Counted from the first letter of the stretch, positions 25,077-37,146 are shown. The stretch: 64,000 nucleotides of DNA from Sphaeramia orbicularis (GCF_902148855.1 NC_043957.1:54865108-54929107), one strand, 5' to 3'. Notes: a model not told the origin generated them from the letters alone. Made by a program: numbers and translations.

Positions 25077-26045
25077 TTAGAAAACGGTTTCATCACATAA
25101 CTCTACATTCTCATCTTCTTCAGTCGGAGAGTTGATGAGTACAGTCGCCTCCAGACCTCCCTCCTTTTTTCCATTCTCCTGACCTTGTGTAGGACTGTGC
25201 CGTCCATCACTGGGAACGCTCCTTTCACCCTCATCTTCATCCCCACTCCGTTTATTGGCCTCATCCTCTTGTCTGCTCAGCGCCATCTCCCGTAGGTCTT
25301 TCCCCTCCAGACTGGAGTAGTCATCTGATGAATCACTCTCTTCTCCCGCTTCGTCTTTTCCTTCAATGTTGCCACCATTCTCTCTCCCCTGTCCTCCTTC
25401 CTCCACATCTCCTTGTTTCCCTTCTGCCTCCTCCTCCTCCTCCTCCTCCTCCCCCTCCTCCTCATCCTCATCCTCTTCTCCTTCTCTCTTGCTCCCTGGC
25501 CAGAGGACAATCCCTATCCGGTCACCCAGGTTGTTGATCCCAGCTCTCAGTCTTTCCCTCATACTCAGAAGGAGTCTCGGGGTAGAATCATCCTGAGTGG
25601 ACTGGCGTTTCCACAAGCTGTGGATGCATCCCACCAACACACACACCAAGAGGATGAGTAGAAGAATCACAACAATTACAGTCTTGGAACCATTGCTTCT
25701 GTTGGCTCGAGCGATGGTCTTGTTTTCTGGTGAAGAAGACGTTTTGTTAAGTTGGGTGAAGTTGGTGGGTGACTCAGATGTCACTGTGGGTGATGATGGA
25801 GACTGTGAAGACGCAGTGGGAGTGGTGGACTTCTTTCCTGTGGCTGGCACAGTTGGTGTCTTATTAGTTATGCGAGGTGTAGGTGTTGGTTCTCGCACCT
25901 TTGGAGTTTCAGTCATTGAAACAGTTGTTGCGATAGATGAACTCTGTCCGTTTTGTGTTGTGTTTTCGTTGGCTGCATCCAAGGTTGTGTTCTCACTTAA
26001 AACCAGCGTGAAAAGGGTTAAAACTAGGATTGCCAGGGTCCTCAT
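25077..26045 (-). CDS. Mucin-like single-pass type I membrane protein with acidic tail
   Basis: The start MRTLAILVLTLFTLVLSENT gives a clear signal peptide of about 17 residues; an upstream in-frame ATG would bury it. Residues to about 120 are rich in Thr, Ser and Pro with several N-glycosylation sites (NTT, NKT, NFT, NGS), as in sialomucins. A transmembrane helix follows (VIVVILLLILLVCVLVGCIH). The tail of about 175 residues begins LWKRQST, includes a run of Glu/Asp near residues 190-215, and ends ENVELCDETVF. The coding part is one exon of 322 codons; CTTATATAG just upstream could be a splice acceptor. Layout and single coding exon recall CD43/leukosialin (SPN), but no specific motif proves it. 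The Glu run is encoded by CTC-rich repeats. Confidence 0.65.
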   Translation of the reverse strand: MRTLAILVLTLFTLVLSENTTLDAANENTTQNGQSSSIATTVSMTETPKVREPTPTPRITNKTPTVPATGKKSTTPTASSQSPSSPTVTSESPTNFTQLNKTSSSPENKTIARANRSNGSKTVIVVILLLILLVCVLVGCIHSLWKRQSTQDDSTPRLLLSMRERLRAGINNLGDRIGIVLWPGSKREGEEDEDEEEGEEEEEEEEAEGKQGDVEEGGQGRENGGNIEGKDEAGEESDSSDDYSSLEGKDLREMALSRQEDEANKRSGDEDEGERSVPSDGRHSPTQGQENGKKEGGLEATVLINSPTEEDENVELCDETVF

Positions 26046-26108
26046 GGTCACTATATAAGTCAAAAGACAAATAGCAAAAATATACTGATTAGAATAGTGA
26101 CAGATGTA

Positions 26109-26886
26109 CACTGTAAAAAAAAATCTGTAATTTAACAGAATTTTTACTGTTTACTTTAAGATTTTTCCTGTACTTTCAAGATACAGGAAAGAATCAATGA
26201 AATTATAAAAATAGACTGTGATCTTACACGTCAAATTTAGAATAACATGAAAAAAGTGTAACTGTGAATAAGCAGAAAATTTCAATTTTTTAATTTTTTT
26301 TTTTCATTTTGCACAGAAAAATACAGTTAAAATACATTTGCAAATGTATCATAGTTTCACAAATATTTCTTTTCTATTCATGAGATTAAACTGTTAATTT
26401 CAAGTTCAATACTGTAAAAAAAAAAAAATTACAAAATGAGCGAAAATTACTGACAATTAACCGTAAAAGAAGTATGTGTTCTGTAAGTTTAACCAGACTT
26501 GTTTGTTAATTGACAAATATCTTGTGTAATTACAGGAGGTTTCACAACAAAAATGTTGAATAAATGTATTTTTGTGAATGTATAACATGTATAAGCACTG
26601 ATAAACTGTCCAAATACAGTTTTTATCTGTGGATTGTACAACTTAGTCTCACTCAAAATTATTTATATATATATATTTATAGGTAATTTGATTGTTTTAA
26701 TACATGTAAATATTCTTTATTAAACACTGAAAAGTAAAAAAAAAAAAAAAATGCAAAATGTCATGTAAAGTTAGGGCAAAAAACTATATTTTAATTATGG
26801 AAAATTACCGTATTTTTATGAAATGGTTATTTTCCGTTATTTAACAGTATTTTTTCGGCACCCCTGCTGCCAGAATAATACCCTTT
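26109..26886. mobile_element. Palindromic AT-rich repeat of the CACTGTAAAAA type
   Basis: Begins CACTGTAAAAAAAAATCTGT and ends near AACAGTATTTTTTCGGCACC, with repeated ACAGT/ACTGT motifs throughout. A related element is in the first intron of the lectin gene (40628-41373). It lies just upstream of the mucin-like gene. Confidence 0.55.
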
Positions 26887-26999
26887 TTTATGAGTTGTTT
26901 TTTTTTTTTTTTTTTAGTCTATTTAAGACCCTTGCTAAAAATAATTAGACTATTTGTTATAGAACTGATCTGACAAATGTGTAAACTGCAAACAATAAA

Positions 27000-27560
27000 T
27001 GAATGAATTTATTTTTGGTTTTACATCAATCATTGTACTCAGTGCATTAATCGTAATAAACATAAAAACCAAAAAGGGAATAGGCTAGAAGCAAAAGCTA
27101 ATTTTTTTGCCTATCCTTTTCACCTAATACACTGCATACATCAACTTAAATGTGTACAGCATCGAGCATTCACACCATAATAATAAAAAAAACAAAAAAA
27201 AACAAAAACAAAACAAAAACATATCTACCATCTCAATTCAATACTTCTGAATTCTTTTAAACTTCAGGTCCTTTTTTTTTTTTTTTTAACTTTGCCAAAG
27301 GAGTAGATAACTTAAATGCATCATAAAGTCCATTCCATAATTTCACACCCACAATCCCAGTTCATCTAGACCTCACATTTGTCCTCACTTTAACCCAGTC
27401 ACACATATGAAAATCTCTGGAATTCGAATTACTTTCTCTTAATTCCAAGAACCACGACTGGTATCTGAGACAATACCATTTTTATCCTTCATGTTCCATA
27501 TACCTATTTAGAAACAATTCTTTATACCTCTTTTTAAATATATTTATGTTTGTACTTTCC
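27000..27560 (-). mobile_element. LINE 3' end fragment
   Basis: Starts with an AATGAATGAAT tail and continues with AATAGGCTAGAAGCAAAAGC before TTTGCCTATCC. The same arrangement is seen at 59885-60200, so both are 3' ends of one LINE family on the minus strand. Confidence 0.5.
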
Positions 27561-27698
27561 TTTATCTCCTAAACAATCATTAGTTTGGAATAAAACTAAT
27601 ACGAGTGATAGGATCATTTTAACATAACTTTTATCTTTATTCATTCAGCTTCATAGTTAATCATCTGTTGAACACAGTAGAAGGATTATCATGTAGAT

Positions 27699-28365
27699 CA
27701 GGGATGTGAAAATCATTTTAGTTCAGGGGCCACATTCAGCCTAATTCGATCTCAAGGGGGCCAAACCATTAAAATAATAGGATAAAAACCTATAAATAAT
27801 GACAACTCCAAGTTTTTCTCTTCATTTTAGTGCAATAAAAAACATTAAATTATGAAAATATGTACATTTACAAACTATCTTTTCACCAAAAAGATGTGAA
27901 TAACTAGAAAAAAATGTAATTTCTTAAGGAAAAATAAGCTAAATTTTAACAATATTATGCCTCAACTTATCACTTGTACATGTGCATTACACACAGTGTT
28001 ACACAAACATAATATTGTTGAAATTTTGAAGTTTGGAATGTATAACTAAAATAAGAATGTCTATAATATTATGTGTCAACTTATTAACACAACTTATAAA
28101 TCTGATCTACAAATCCACAAAACATTTAGTAACAGACAGAATATTGTTAAAATTGTACTTAATTTTCTGGTTGTTCTCATTTTATTGTGAGGGTTATTAG
28201 ACTATTCTTTTACTTTAGATCACATTGGGCTAAAACCAGTTCAACACCTTTGACTGTTAATATCTTTAGTGTAATTTTTTGCATTCTATAAAATCATGCC
28301 ACGGGCCGGATTGGAACCTTTGGAGGGCCCGTTTTGGCCCATGGGCCGCATGTTTGACACCTGTG
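27699..28365. mobile_element. Non-autonomous hAT-like element
   Basis: Starts CAGGGATGTGAAAATCATTT, carries GGGGCCACATTCAGCC, and ends TTTGACACCTGTG. Flanks ATGTAGAT (27691-27698) and ATATAGAT (28366-28373) agree at 7 of 8. Same family as 12518-13127 and 42873-43610. Confidence 0.8.
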
Positions 28366-28799
28366 ATATAGATTCACATCATTCTCTAACATCTTGCCAG
28401 CTGTTTGACAGAGTGCCTTGTTGTACGTTTTCATTTGCACAGTTATTGTATTCCTGCATACGCCACGTTTTAAAACTTCCATTAAGACAGAAACCTGACT
28501 GACTTGTAGGAAGGGCAGAGGCAGTGAAAATAAAAGCTGATGTTGAAGATTGTTAATGTCAAATGTAGGTGGGCGCTAAGCATGTAATTTATAAATAGAA
28601 AATCCACATTCTAAATGAGTCACGTCTCTAAATGACAAAGATGCATTAGAACAAATTATGTGAAACAGCCCTTTTATACTGTAGATGAACACAGAGCCTG
28701 TGTGTACATGCCATAACATTTCACAGAGCACTCATGTTCATCCTAAACGAGTTTACAGTAATTTTTTAGAATGTAGTATTTTCTAAGCCCGTGTGAAGA
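28366..28799. other. Unassigned stretch
   Basis: No gene, tandem repeat or terminus recognised. Confidence 0.3.
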
Positions 28800-29053
28800 T
28801 TTTTTTTTTTTTTTTTTTTTTTCATATGTTATTTTATTTCACAAAAAAAAAAAAAAAAAAAAAAAAAATCCAGATACAGCACAAACATAGTGACACTGGG
28901 TCTTACTTTTTGCAATTCTCCTTTGTGCACTCCTCCCACCCCACCCACCCCCAAAGGAACAAACCAACTAAACACACTCAAAAGTAACAGCCCAAAAACA
29001 TAAAAGTCTAAATAAATAAATAAATGTAAAAATAAATAGATAAATAAATTAAA

Positions 29054-29132
<79 letters not shown>

Positions 29133-29140
29133 GTTATTAT
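28800..29140. repeat. Low-complexity: poly-T/poly-A hairpin and (AAT)/(ATT)n
   Basis: T22 and a long A run face each other at 28799-28868, able to form a hairpin. An AAT run at about 29055-29085 switches to an ATT run to about 29132, which also makes an inverted repeat. Confidence 0.9.
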
Positions 29141-29229
29141 TATCATACTCATCATAAACACAATAATAACAGTAATAAGAGTAACAACATAAGTGTGAGC
29201 ATAGTGATGCATGCTGTAACACAAATAGC

Positions 29230-29640
29230 AGTATTAGGGCAGTATTCATGGTGTACAAACTCGAACTTTCTCCATACCAGAGAGTAAATGCAACCAAAAT
29301 TCATCAAAGAGATGGCCACAATTATATTTATCCAAAGTCAGTTTTTCTAAAGGTAAAAAAGGAAGACAACTGATCATGGAAAATCTTAAAAGATGGAGGG
29401 GAGTCATTCTTCCAAAATAAAAGTATGCATTTCTTTGTGAAGTAAGTGATCAGAATTAGTACCCTGCATTTTTTCCGATCTAAATGTAAATTATATCTGT
29501 CACTTAATAAATATAAACTGCTGCTTCAATCAAATTGTAAGTCTAAGACTGATTGAGTGAGAGAGTGAATTGAGTTCCAATAACTTTTTAAAAGGTTGCA
29601 GTCCCAGAACATGTGCATGAATGTACAGAGAACAGAGATG
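29230..29640 (-). mobile_element. L1-like LINE ORF2 C-terminal fragment
   Basis: Read on the minus strand from about 29620, the frame contains HMHMFWDCNLLKSYWNS, then LLSDRYNLHLDRKKCRVLIL and TYFTKKCILLFWK, the shape of the ORF2 end in fish L1 elements. At least one stop interrupts it. The low-complexity DNA to its left would be its 3' UTR side. Confidence 0.6.
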
Positions 29641-30900
29641 AACAGAGATGGTTTTAATAATGAATTAATTCCTCACATATAAATCGATCATCAGCCACCA
29701 CTATTCCTACTTTCCTTTACAGGTTTTAATTTTACCTCAATAAAAGAGAACTTATAAGTATGAAAAGGGAAGAAAAAGGAGGCAAACTGAGAACACAACA
29801 TGGGAAACTACCCCACACATGCAACAAGGGGGGTCAGGATGTGGTTTCTTGTGCACCTGAAAACTCAGTATCATACAGGAAGTCAAGATCTTGCGGCGTA
29901 GAGCACATCGTTTCCCTCCTGTTTAATTTTGATTCAACCTGTACGTCTTAACAGCATTAATGGGCGACTTCCAGAAACCAGGTGGCATTATTGCCTGAAT
30001 AGATATAGTGTTATATAGCGGTAATGTTTAAACACTTAAAGAAATACTTATGTATGACTGCATTTAGTCATTCTAGTACTTAATCCGTACTAAGTTGGTT
30101 TCATGTAGTGGTTTTGTATCAACCTTCTAACACTAGTGTTAGCAGTAAAATGCCAGTTTCCTGTGTCTCCTCCTCCAGCCTTCGTCATCTCAAAGAGTAA
30201 AAACTGCCAGTTTACACACACTCTGTCCTGAATATAAGCACATTTCTAAAACAGTTTTAACAGGTATATAAGATGACTGTACAATAAGTTAAATACCTAT
30301 TTTGCTGTGTTGTCTTCTAATGTTGGAGGATTATTGTTAATTGCAATTTAGTGATACACAACAAATATCTGAAAATATTACAGTTACAAGTCATGAGTTC
30401 AAAACTGAATAAAAGTAAAGTAAACATGAATAAACGTTTGCAGAAAACTGGCCTTAAAAAGTAAACTATCTATAGAAAAATACATCATCATTAAAGAATT
30501 GCAATTATGCTATTTTTTGCACATTATGCACAGAAGTCCCTGAAAGTAAAACAGCTTAATTGAATGCAGCCATTTCTATTGATATCTTTTACACTTGTTT
30601 TTGAAAATGGTCACGTGCTCTTTATTTTGCCTTAAGAATACAGTTCAAGTAATTGACTTAATGTGTTTAAGCCAAAGTATAAAGAAGTTTGAAAAAGTAC
30701 ACTTATACTTTACTTCACTGATAAATAATACTAGTTTTCTGCAACATTTCTGTGAATTATTAGGTAGCATAAACTAATACCTGACTAAAGAGTTTAGATT
30801 TTGCTAAACAACATCTCAACTTTCTCTAATATCAAATTAGAAATAGCTGTTCTGGCATTTAAACACTTAAATGCACAAGAAGTAAAAAATAAATTAATAA
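29641..30900. other. Unassigned AT-rich stretch
   Basis: Short open frames only. No splice-bounded exon, tandem repeat or transposon terminus is recognised. Confidence 0.35.
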
Positions 30901-30902
30901 AT

Positions 30903-31320
30903 ACAGGGTTCCTACAGGTTTCTACAAGTTAAATTTAAGACTGTTTCAGATCTTTTTAAGACTACTTAGGGCAGAATTTAATGCCAATTTCACAGCCAGA
31001 CTGGCAAAAATTCATGACTCCTAGAATATAGGAAAATTTATTTATTTACTTCAACGCCTTGATTCCCATCGTTCCAAGTTATTTCTCTGTGGGGGCTGCA
31101 AAGTTAGTGATAATTAGTAAGATAATTTCAATATAAATTATCAGGTTGAAATGAGTAGAATAACATTACTTTTTTTGCATCTTGGACATTTCCCACATGC
31201 ATTTAAACACAACACAGCAAACAAGTTTAGGGCAACATAACTTAAGACCTACCATATCAAATGTAATACCTTTTAAACACTTTTTAAGGTATTAAATGCA
31301 GATTTGTAAACCAATACTTT
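30903..31320. repeat. Interspersed repeat of the 'AGGGTTCCTACAGG' type
   Basis: The segment starts ACAGGGTTCCTACAGGTTTC and includes AAATTTAAGACTG and, at the other end, AATACCTTTTAAACACTTTT. I recall similar fish repeats; termini and target duplications are not clear. Confidence 0.35.
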
Positions 31321-31888
31321 TGAGACTTTCACTGCAGCTGAAAGAGAGAACTTGTAAAATGCGGGAGGGCTGAGAAAGAGGGGAGGGTGAAAAGTTTCAG
31401 TGAGTTTTTTTTTTTTTATCAGATGTCATGGAAAATAAGGAAGCAGTTAGAGATTTGTACCATGACAGAAAAGGTGATAAACAAAAGTTAGCAAAGTTAA
31501 AATGAGCGGGAACTGGCTCATCACCAACAAACAACCCAAACTCTGTATTTCAACAAGTCATCAACTCAAACAGAAGAGGATATAAAACTATAGACTTACT
31601 TGTTGAGCTGATTAGCCAAGCAAAGGAATGAGCTACTGTGAGCTGGTAAGGCAGAAAGGAGTGAAAGACTGAATGGAGGTAAAGCTGTGGATGTGAGTAG
31701 AGTCAGAGGTGAAAGTAGGTGGGGGAAGAAACGGTTACACTTATGATGTGGGACGGTTTGTCATCTCACACTGAAAATGAGGTCAGTACATTCTTCAGTG
31801 CACTCACTTAAAGAGTCCACATTTTCTGGTCTCAAAGGCGAATCACCTAAACAACGTTAAAATTAGATTCTTGCAATATTCTATAGAT

Positions 31889-32090
31889 CAGGGGTCACCA
31901 ATCCTGGTCCTCGAGGGCCGGTATCCTGCATGTTTTAGATGTTTCCCTCTTCCAGCACACCTGACGGTCATTATCAGGCTTCTGCAGAGCTTGATGATAG
32001 GCTTATCATTTGAATCAGGTGTGTTGGAAGAGGGAAACATCTAAAACATGCAGGATTCCGGCTCTCGAGGACCAGGATTGGTGACCCCTG
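31889..32090. mobile_element. 202-bp hAT MITE with exact 8-bp target duplication
   Basis: Arms start CAGGGGTCACCAATCCTGGT and end ACCAGGATTGGTGACCCCTG; the inverted repeat continues for about 65 bases with few mismatches. Flanked by CTATAGAT on both sides (31881-31888 and 32091-32098). Confidence 0.95.
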
Positions 32091-32264
32091 CTATAGATTT
32101 TTCTCCCATCAGTACAAAACAGTAGACCTCCAGAGCCAGAAGCCACTTTAACACAGAGACCCCAGAAAAAAGGTGAGATGGTGATCCCACCTTTTTTTCC
32201 ACCGTTGACTGATCTCCACAGCCAAGACAAAGGAGGAACAGAGGTGAGACAAGCTGAACTTTTA

Positions 32265-32425
32265 TTTATTTTTTTAATAGCCTTTATTTAATTGAAAGAG
32301 TTTCACAAGGTAATACAAAACACAAACATACACATCTATACTTGATAACCATGTACATATTTCCTCACCCATATATAAATCCACACATAAAAATATACAA
32401 CGGCTAAAATTTACTTAGAAGGTCA
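32265..32425 (-). mobile_element. Tx1-like LINE 3' end
   Basis: The reverse complement of the LINE end at 8880-9050: AATAGCCTTTATTTAATTGA at the tail, then TATACTTGATAACCATGTAC and ATATTTCCTCACCCATATA. Confidence 0.75.
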
Positions 32426-33360
32426 AATGAGTGGCCGTGACAGGTTGATGGACTCCTGACCCCACGTGTATGTTGGTTGATTGACAACGGACAAAGCCAA
32501 TGGTGATAGCGCTGTCTCCGCTATAAAATGAAAGTCATGTTTGGAGAAAGGCGACTGTCCTGCACATTGGAGAGCCAGAGCCAATCAAATGAGGGACATC
32601 GTCTCAATTTGCGGGACATGGGAAAAATGGTCATAATGCTGTGCAGTCCCGCACAAAGTGGGACACCTGGTCACCCCAGGTGGAACCAAATGATCCCACC
32701 ATTTCATTTACACAGATGTTGTTCAGGAATAAAGATGAAATATTCCCGTAACAGAATTGCTGTGTTAAAGGGGCTACAGATAAGTTTAAGGCCTGGTTTA
32801 TTAAACAGAGTGTCCATAAAGTCTCTTTACAATTTAACAAATTTATTACAAAAGCAAATGAATAGATAAAACTGTGGAAATCATAACAAAATGAAAAGTA
32901 GATATTGAAGTTTTTTGTTTGTTTGTTTTTTGGGCTCACTTTTATCCACCTCCATATGGGCATCATTAGTTGCAGGAAGCACATCCAGACAGTACTGGAT
33001 TTGTTTCCATGTTGGTTGTATCATAGCTTCATCAATGGTGTTAATGGCGTCAGTGGTGTTTTCCTTCAGGTCACTGACCATTGTCCTGATTCTTTGTTTG
33101 ATGCACGATATCTTTAAAATAACCCCATAGAAAGAAATCCAGAGGAGTGATATCTGGTGAACGAGGTGTCCAGGAAATTGGATCATCCCTTCCAATCCGT
33201 GGGTCAGTTGGTACAGACAGTGTACCATCTACCTGGAAAATGGTGGTTGGCTGAAGGTCATCCAGTTGTGGTGCCACATAATCAATCAAAAGGTCAAGGT
33301 AAACATTTGCAGAAATTGATCTCTCATTGAAAAAAAAAAATGGACCAATGATCCTACAAT

Positions 33361-34499
33361 TAGGGCTGCACGATTTTGGCAAAAAAATAAAATCCCATTT
33401 TTTTTCCTCTAAAAACTCGATTTTCGATTTTGATTTCAATTTTTGGGTAAAACTACAAAAGACAACAGAAGTCAGCATGTTGTTTTTGTGAGCAGCCCAC
33501 AATGCAAGCCACTGCTCCCTACCTCAAATCTGTGATGGTACCACGTGATGAACCTACAGAAGATTTTTTTTTTTTTTTTTCCTTCATTAAATCTTTATTG
33601 AATGAAGTAGAGTATATAAACAATGTATACAGCAAGAAAATAACATAACAAGTTTGCCAGGGGGAATACACTACAATATAATATCCAAATCAGAGCAAAT
33701 ACTGATGGTTTTTATAGCCTTTTTGGTTCCAGATTTATCTAACAGCTTTAAATAAAGTTCAACATCTTTCAAAAAATAAATAATATTTGGTTTTGTGTTA
33801 CAGAACTTACATTTGTGAATGAAAAATTTAGAGAGTAAGAGAAAAAAATTATTAAAAAAAAAAAGTTTTTTCTTTCCTTTTTGGGGTGTCTGGGCCCACA
33901 GAAGTGATACCAATGTAAGTCAGTGACAGGCATCAGTCATGCGTGCCTGGACCACATAATGAGTGATCTGCATACGGTTCTATTTAAATATGAGTGATCT
34001 ATGTGCGATTCTATTTAAATTGGGGGATCCATACGTGGAAGAGACTGACCCAGGACACGCTGGAGGGACTATATCTGTGGAGCGGGTAGATGTGTCTGGG
34101 CAGAGGGCTGTCTGGGCTCCTCTGCTGAGGCTGCTGAGGCTGCTGACCCCGCGACCCAGACCCAGATCGGAAGAAGACACTATGGTACGGATCCAGGACA
34201 ATGGAAGATGAGTGATCCCCATGCAGCTATATTTGAATTGTGGGATCCGTGCATGAAGCCACGACTTATATTGCTCTGAGTACTGCAGGCTCATTAACAG
34301 ATTTAACGTCTGTGGTTATTACACAGACTTCTGTGAAAGACCGTTCTCACAGATAGGAGGAAGAACCTACGGTAGTCTGCAGGCACGCGGCCCGGAGGCA
34401 CAAGAAAGATGAAATCAATTTGACGATTTCCCTTTTTTAAAAATCGTCCTAATTAAAAAATCCAGTTTCAATTTAAAATCAACTAATTGTGGAGCCCTA
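33361..34499. mobile_element. hAT-like element nested in the mariner
   Basis: Begins TAGGGCTGCACGATTTTGGC and ends AACTAATTGTGGAGCCCTA. Flanks CCTACAAT (33353-33360) and CCCACAAT (34500-34507) agree at 7 of 8. The interior is not uniform: 33575-33920 looks like a further LINE fragment (minus frame with FFIHKCKFCNTKPNIIYF), and 34020-34330 is GC-richer with repeated GATCC/GATCT phrases. Confidence 0.65.
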
Positions 34500-34839
34500 C
34501 CCACAATGTAATTAAAACTTTGATAACAACTGAGTATGTTAAACAAATCAGATGAACATCTCTCATTAACTGCTTTTGTAATCTGTGTAAATTCTCATTT
34601 GCCCAGGGTATCATTCTTCTTGGTGGTTCTTCGAGGTTCAACTGGACCTTCATAAATGCATGGCTCAACACAAGAGAGCATCCACCTCAGGCCAGGACTC
34701 TGCAGTCCATCTTCATTTGAAAAAAAAGGGATACTCCTTCAAGGACAGTAATGTCAGGATATTGACCAAAGAAGGCAAATAATTTGTGAGAGAAGTCAAA
34801 GAAGCCATTTTTGTGGAAGTGGACAATCCTTACATGAAC

Positions 34840-35160
34840 AGTGGTGGCGGTTCAAATAACAACCTTGCACACCTGGACTCACCTGGAGACAAACAACCCC
34901 CCCCCATCAAAAGGATTTGGACAGTGGACCCCCCCCCCCCCCCCCATCAACAACCCTGAAACTCACACACAATACCAACCCAATAACAACCCAACCCCCC
35001 AGGGCCACACCCTCTCTACGGCCCTAACACTTCAATTAATTAGCATACAGATTAACACCTACACAGACCACTCCCCCCCACTGGTTTATAAATCCCCCAA
35101 AAACTATTAGAATTAAAGAAGTCTCTTGGATGAGAGAGAAAGGTTTTGAAGCTTTTGTAA
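34840..35160. repeat. C-rich segment, probably a further insertion in the mariner
   Basis: Runs of C at 34899-34906 and 34930-34945 lie in CA-rich DNA, followed by GAAGTCTCTTGGATGAGAGA, a phrase found at ends of some fish retroelement copies. It replaces the expected 5' part of the transposase. Class uncertain. Confidence 0.35.
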
Positions 35161-35202
35161 TCATTTTTTTTTTAATTGTAAAGAGACTTTGTGGACACCC
35201 TG

Positions 35203-35992
35203 TATTTAGCTGAAGGACAACATGCTCTAATTCAGAAAAAAATAATCAAAGATGGATTGGATTTCTGCCAAATGTATCCCAAGTTTTAACCCAATTTGCA
35301 TGTTTATCAGACGTAAATGCATGTTTGCTGTTGTGTAAATACTAACCACTGGTCCATCACCATCATCATCATCATGGTTTAGAATTGCATTATTTGTATT
35401 ATCATATCTATAGAAGTTGATATCAAGTGGTATTTACTGGCTGAAGTGCTGGTCTGAATCATGCAGCTTTGGTTCAGACTCTTTGGTGGCTTGTCAGTAT
35501 TATGTTTTATGCATTTTCTCTGACATTTGTGATAGTTCCTACTAATTCAGTAAGCATCCGTCTCATTTTTGTACAGATATGTACGACATAACGATGTTTT
35601 CATTCATAGTTTATTGATATGGCAAACTTTGAACCTCTCCCCCAAATGTAAAGACTTTGCACTTTTGATTTCTGAAACTCCCAGTTGTAAGTGAGTATGT
35701 TTTGTTCTCTTTACTTCACTGAAACCTTTCGATCATCTGCACTGGATGCATTGGCATGAAATATAACATGAATATAAAATGGACATTCTCTGAGCAAGGC
35801 CTTCTCTGCTGGCATCATCAGAAACACTGACCTATATTTATAACCTTAATTGTAATACTTGTTCTATGAAATTATATTAATTAATTCCTAATAAACTACT
35901 CTCTTCATTTTGTAGCATTTTCTTGGCTACACTGCTTCCAGTATGTGTATGTGAATGTAATATATTTTGTCCAATCAGATATCAGTCTCAAT
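35203..35992. other. Unassigned stretch
   Basis: AT-rich; a short (CAT)n run near 35360. No gene is seen. Confidence 0.35.
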
Positions 35993-36831
35993 GAGCCTGT
36001 TTACATGCACACCAATACTCCAATCATTATCCAATTTCTGGAGTTATCGGATTATTTAAGTGACCATATAAACAGTATAATCTGATTAACATTATCAGAT
36101 AACAATAATCTGATTATGAGAAATCAGATTAACACACCTGAATTTGTCCCCAATATTCCATTGTCTTCCTGCATATATACATGTTAATATGATTTCTTTC
36201 ATTCTTTCACATCTGCGCCAAGGTTATTATTGTTAACGAAAACTAACGAAATGACAAAAACTAGAATTGAAAAAACATTTTCAATAACTGAAATAAATAA
36301 AAACTATAATTAAAAAAAAAAAAAACAATAACTAACTGAAACTGTATTGTGTGCTAATAAAAATATAAAAACTAAAACGAATAAAAATTATGGATGAAAT
36401 ACCCTTCGTTTTCATCTTTGTCATACTAAAATTAAACTAAAACTAAGCATTTAGAAAAAAATGATAACCAATAAAAACTAGCAAACCTGCACTAAAAATG
36501 AATTAAAACTAACTGAATTAGAGGGGAAAAAAAAGTCAAAACTAAATAAAACTAAACTATAACGAAAAATCCAAAACTATTAGAACCTTTGTCTGCGCAT
36601 GCGTAAAAACAATTAAAATCATAGAGACCGGAAGTGAGCAGAAGACAACAGGAAGATTGAGCTGACTATCACTATGTACTCTGAAATAAATTTATTAATC
36701 GACTGGAGCATCTAAACCAGGATTTATTGATTATCGCATTTCTTAACTACATGTAAATGCATTAGATCTGATCATTACAGTCATCCAATTACTCCCAGTT
36801 ATCGGTCTTTTATGGTCATGTAAACTGTCTC
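35993..36831. mobile_element. DNA-transposon-like repeat with an inner repeat
   Basis: Ends GAGCCTGTTTACATGCACAC (left) and GGTCATGTAAACTGTCTC (right) are inverted at 13 of the first 16 bases, and the flanking interior carries matching phrases about CCAATTACTCC/ATCGG. An AT-rich inner repeat interrupts it. Confidence 0.5.
36222..36592. repeat. AAAACTAAACTAAAA-type inner repeat
   Basis: Starts CCAAGGTTATTATTGTTAAC and is dense in AAAACTAAA and AATAAAAACTA phrases to TTAGAACCTTTG. The ends are weakly inverted. It recalls a common fish repeat; class not settled. Confidence 0.5.
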
Positions 36832-37065
36832 TATGTGTTACGAGGGTTAATCTAATCTGCCCTGGGCCACCAGAATGAGTAGTGATGGTTCATGTAACTT
36901 AAACTGTATAGTACCGGGACTGCTTCTTTATCCAATCAGATTTCAGTTTCACCTCACATTGGGGGACAGCTGGTCCCCTAATGTTGTCAGCATTTATTCT
37001 TCCTCTGATTGGATGGTAAGAGCAAAACTGTTATCTGAAATAGCTTTGGCAATGTTCTTTTTGTC

Positions 37066-37105
37066 AATAAAGCTAATTGAATTGAATTGAATTGAATTGA
37101 ATTGT
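37066..37105 (+). repeat. LINE-type (ATTGA)n tail
   Basis: CAATAAAGCTAATTGAATTG followed by further ATTGA repeats is typical of an L2/CR1-like 3' end. The body is not recognised. Confidence 0.5.
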
Positions 37106-37146
37106 AATACTAATACATTTGAGGTAGAATTTTTTATGCCTACAAT

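Larger units (their letters stand above)
32806..35202 (-). mobile_element. mariner-like element split by nested insertions
   Basis: Termini CAGAGTGTCCATAAAGTCTC (left) and AAGAGACTTTGTGGACACCCTG (right part GACTTTGTGGACACCCTG) are inverted repeats. The minus strand between 33360 and about 32900 encodes the C-terminal catalytic part of a mariner transposase: a VDGTLS aspartate block, RIGRDDPISW and the RSPDITPLDFFLWGYFKDI signature. The copy is split by the hAT-like insert 33361-34499; another transposase piece may lie at 34508-34680. Removing that insert and one target duplication leaves about 1.25 kb, a normal mariner length. Stops and frame changes show it is inactive. Confidence 0.75.

Noticed and set aside
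25328-25661. Plus-strand open frames rich in Pro, Leu and Ser opposite the mucin-like gene
   Set aside because: They mirror the CTC/GAG repeat of the acidic tail on the other strand; no start context or family.
28800-29140. Possible CRISPR-like regular repeats
   Set aside because: Simple-sequence AAT/ATT and homopolymers, not spaced repeats; the host is a vertebrate.
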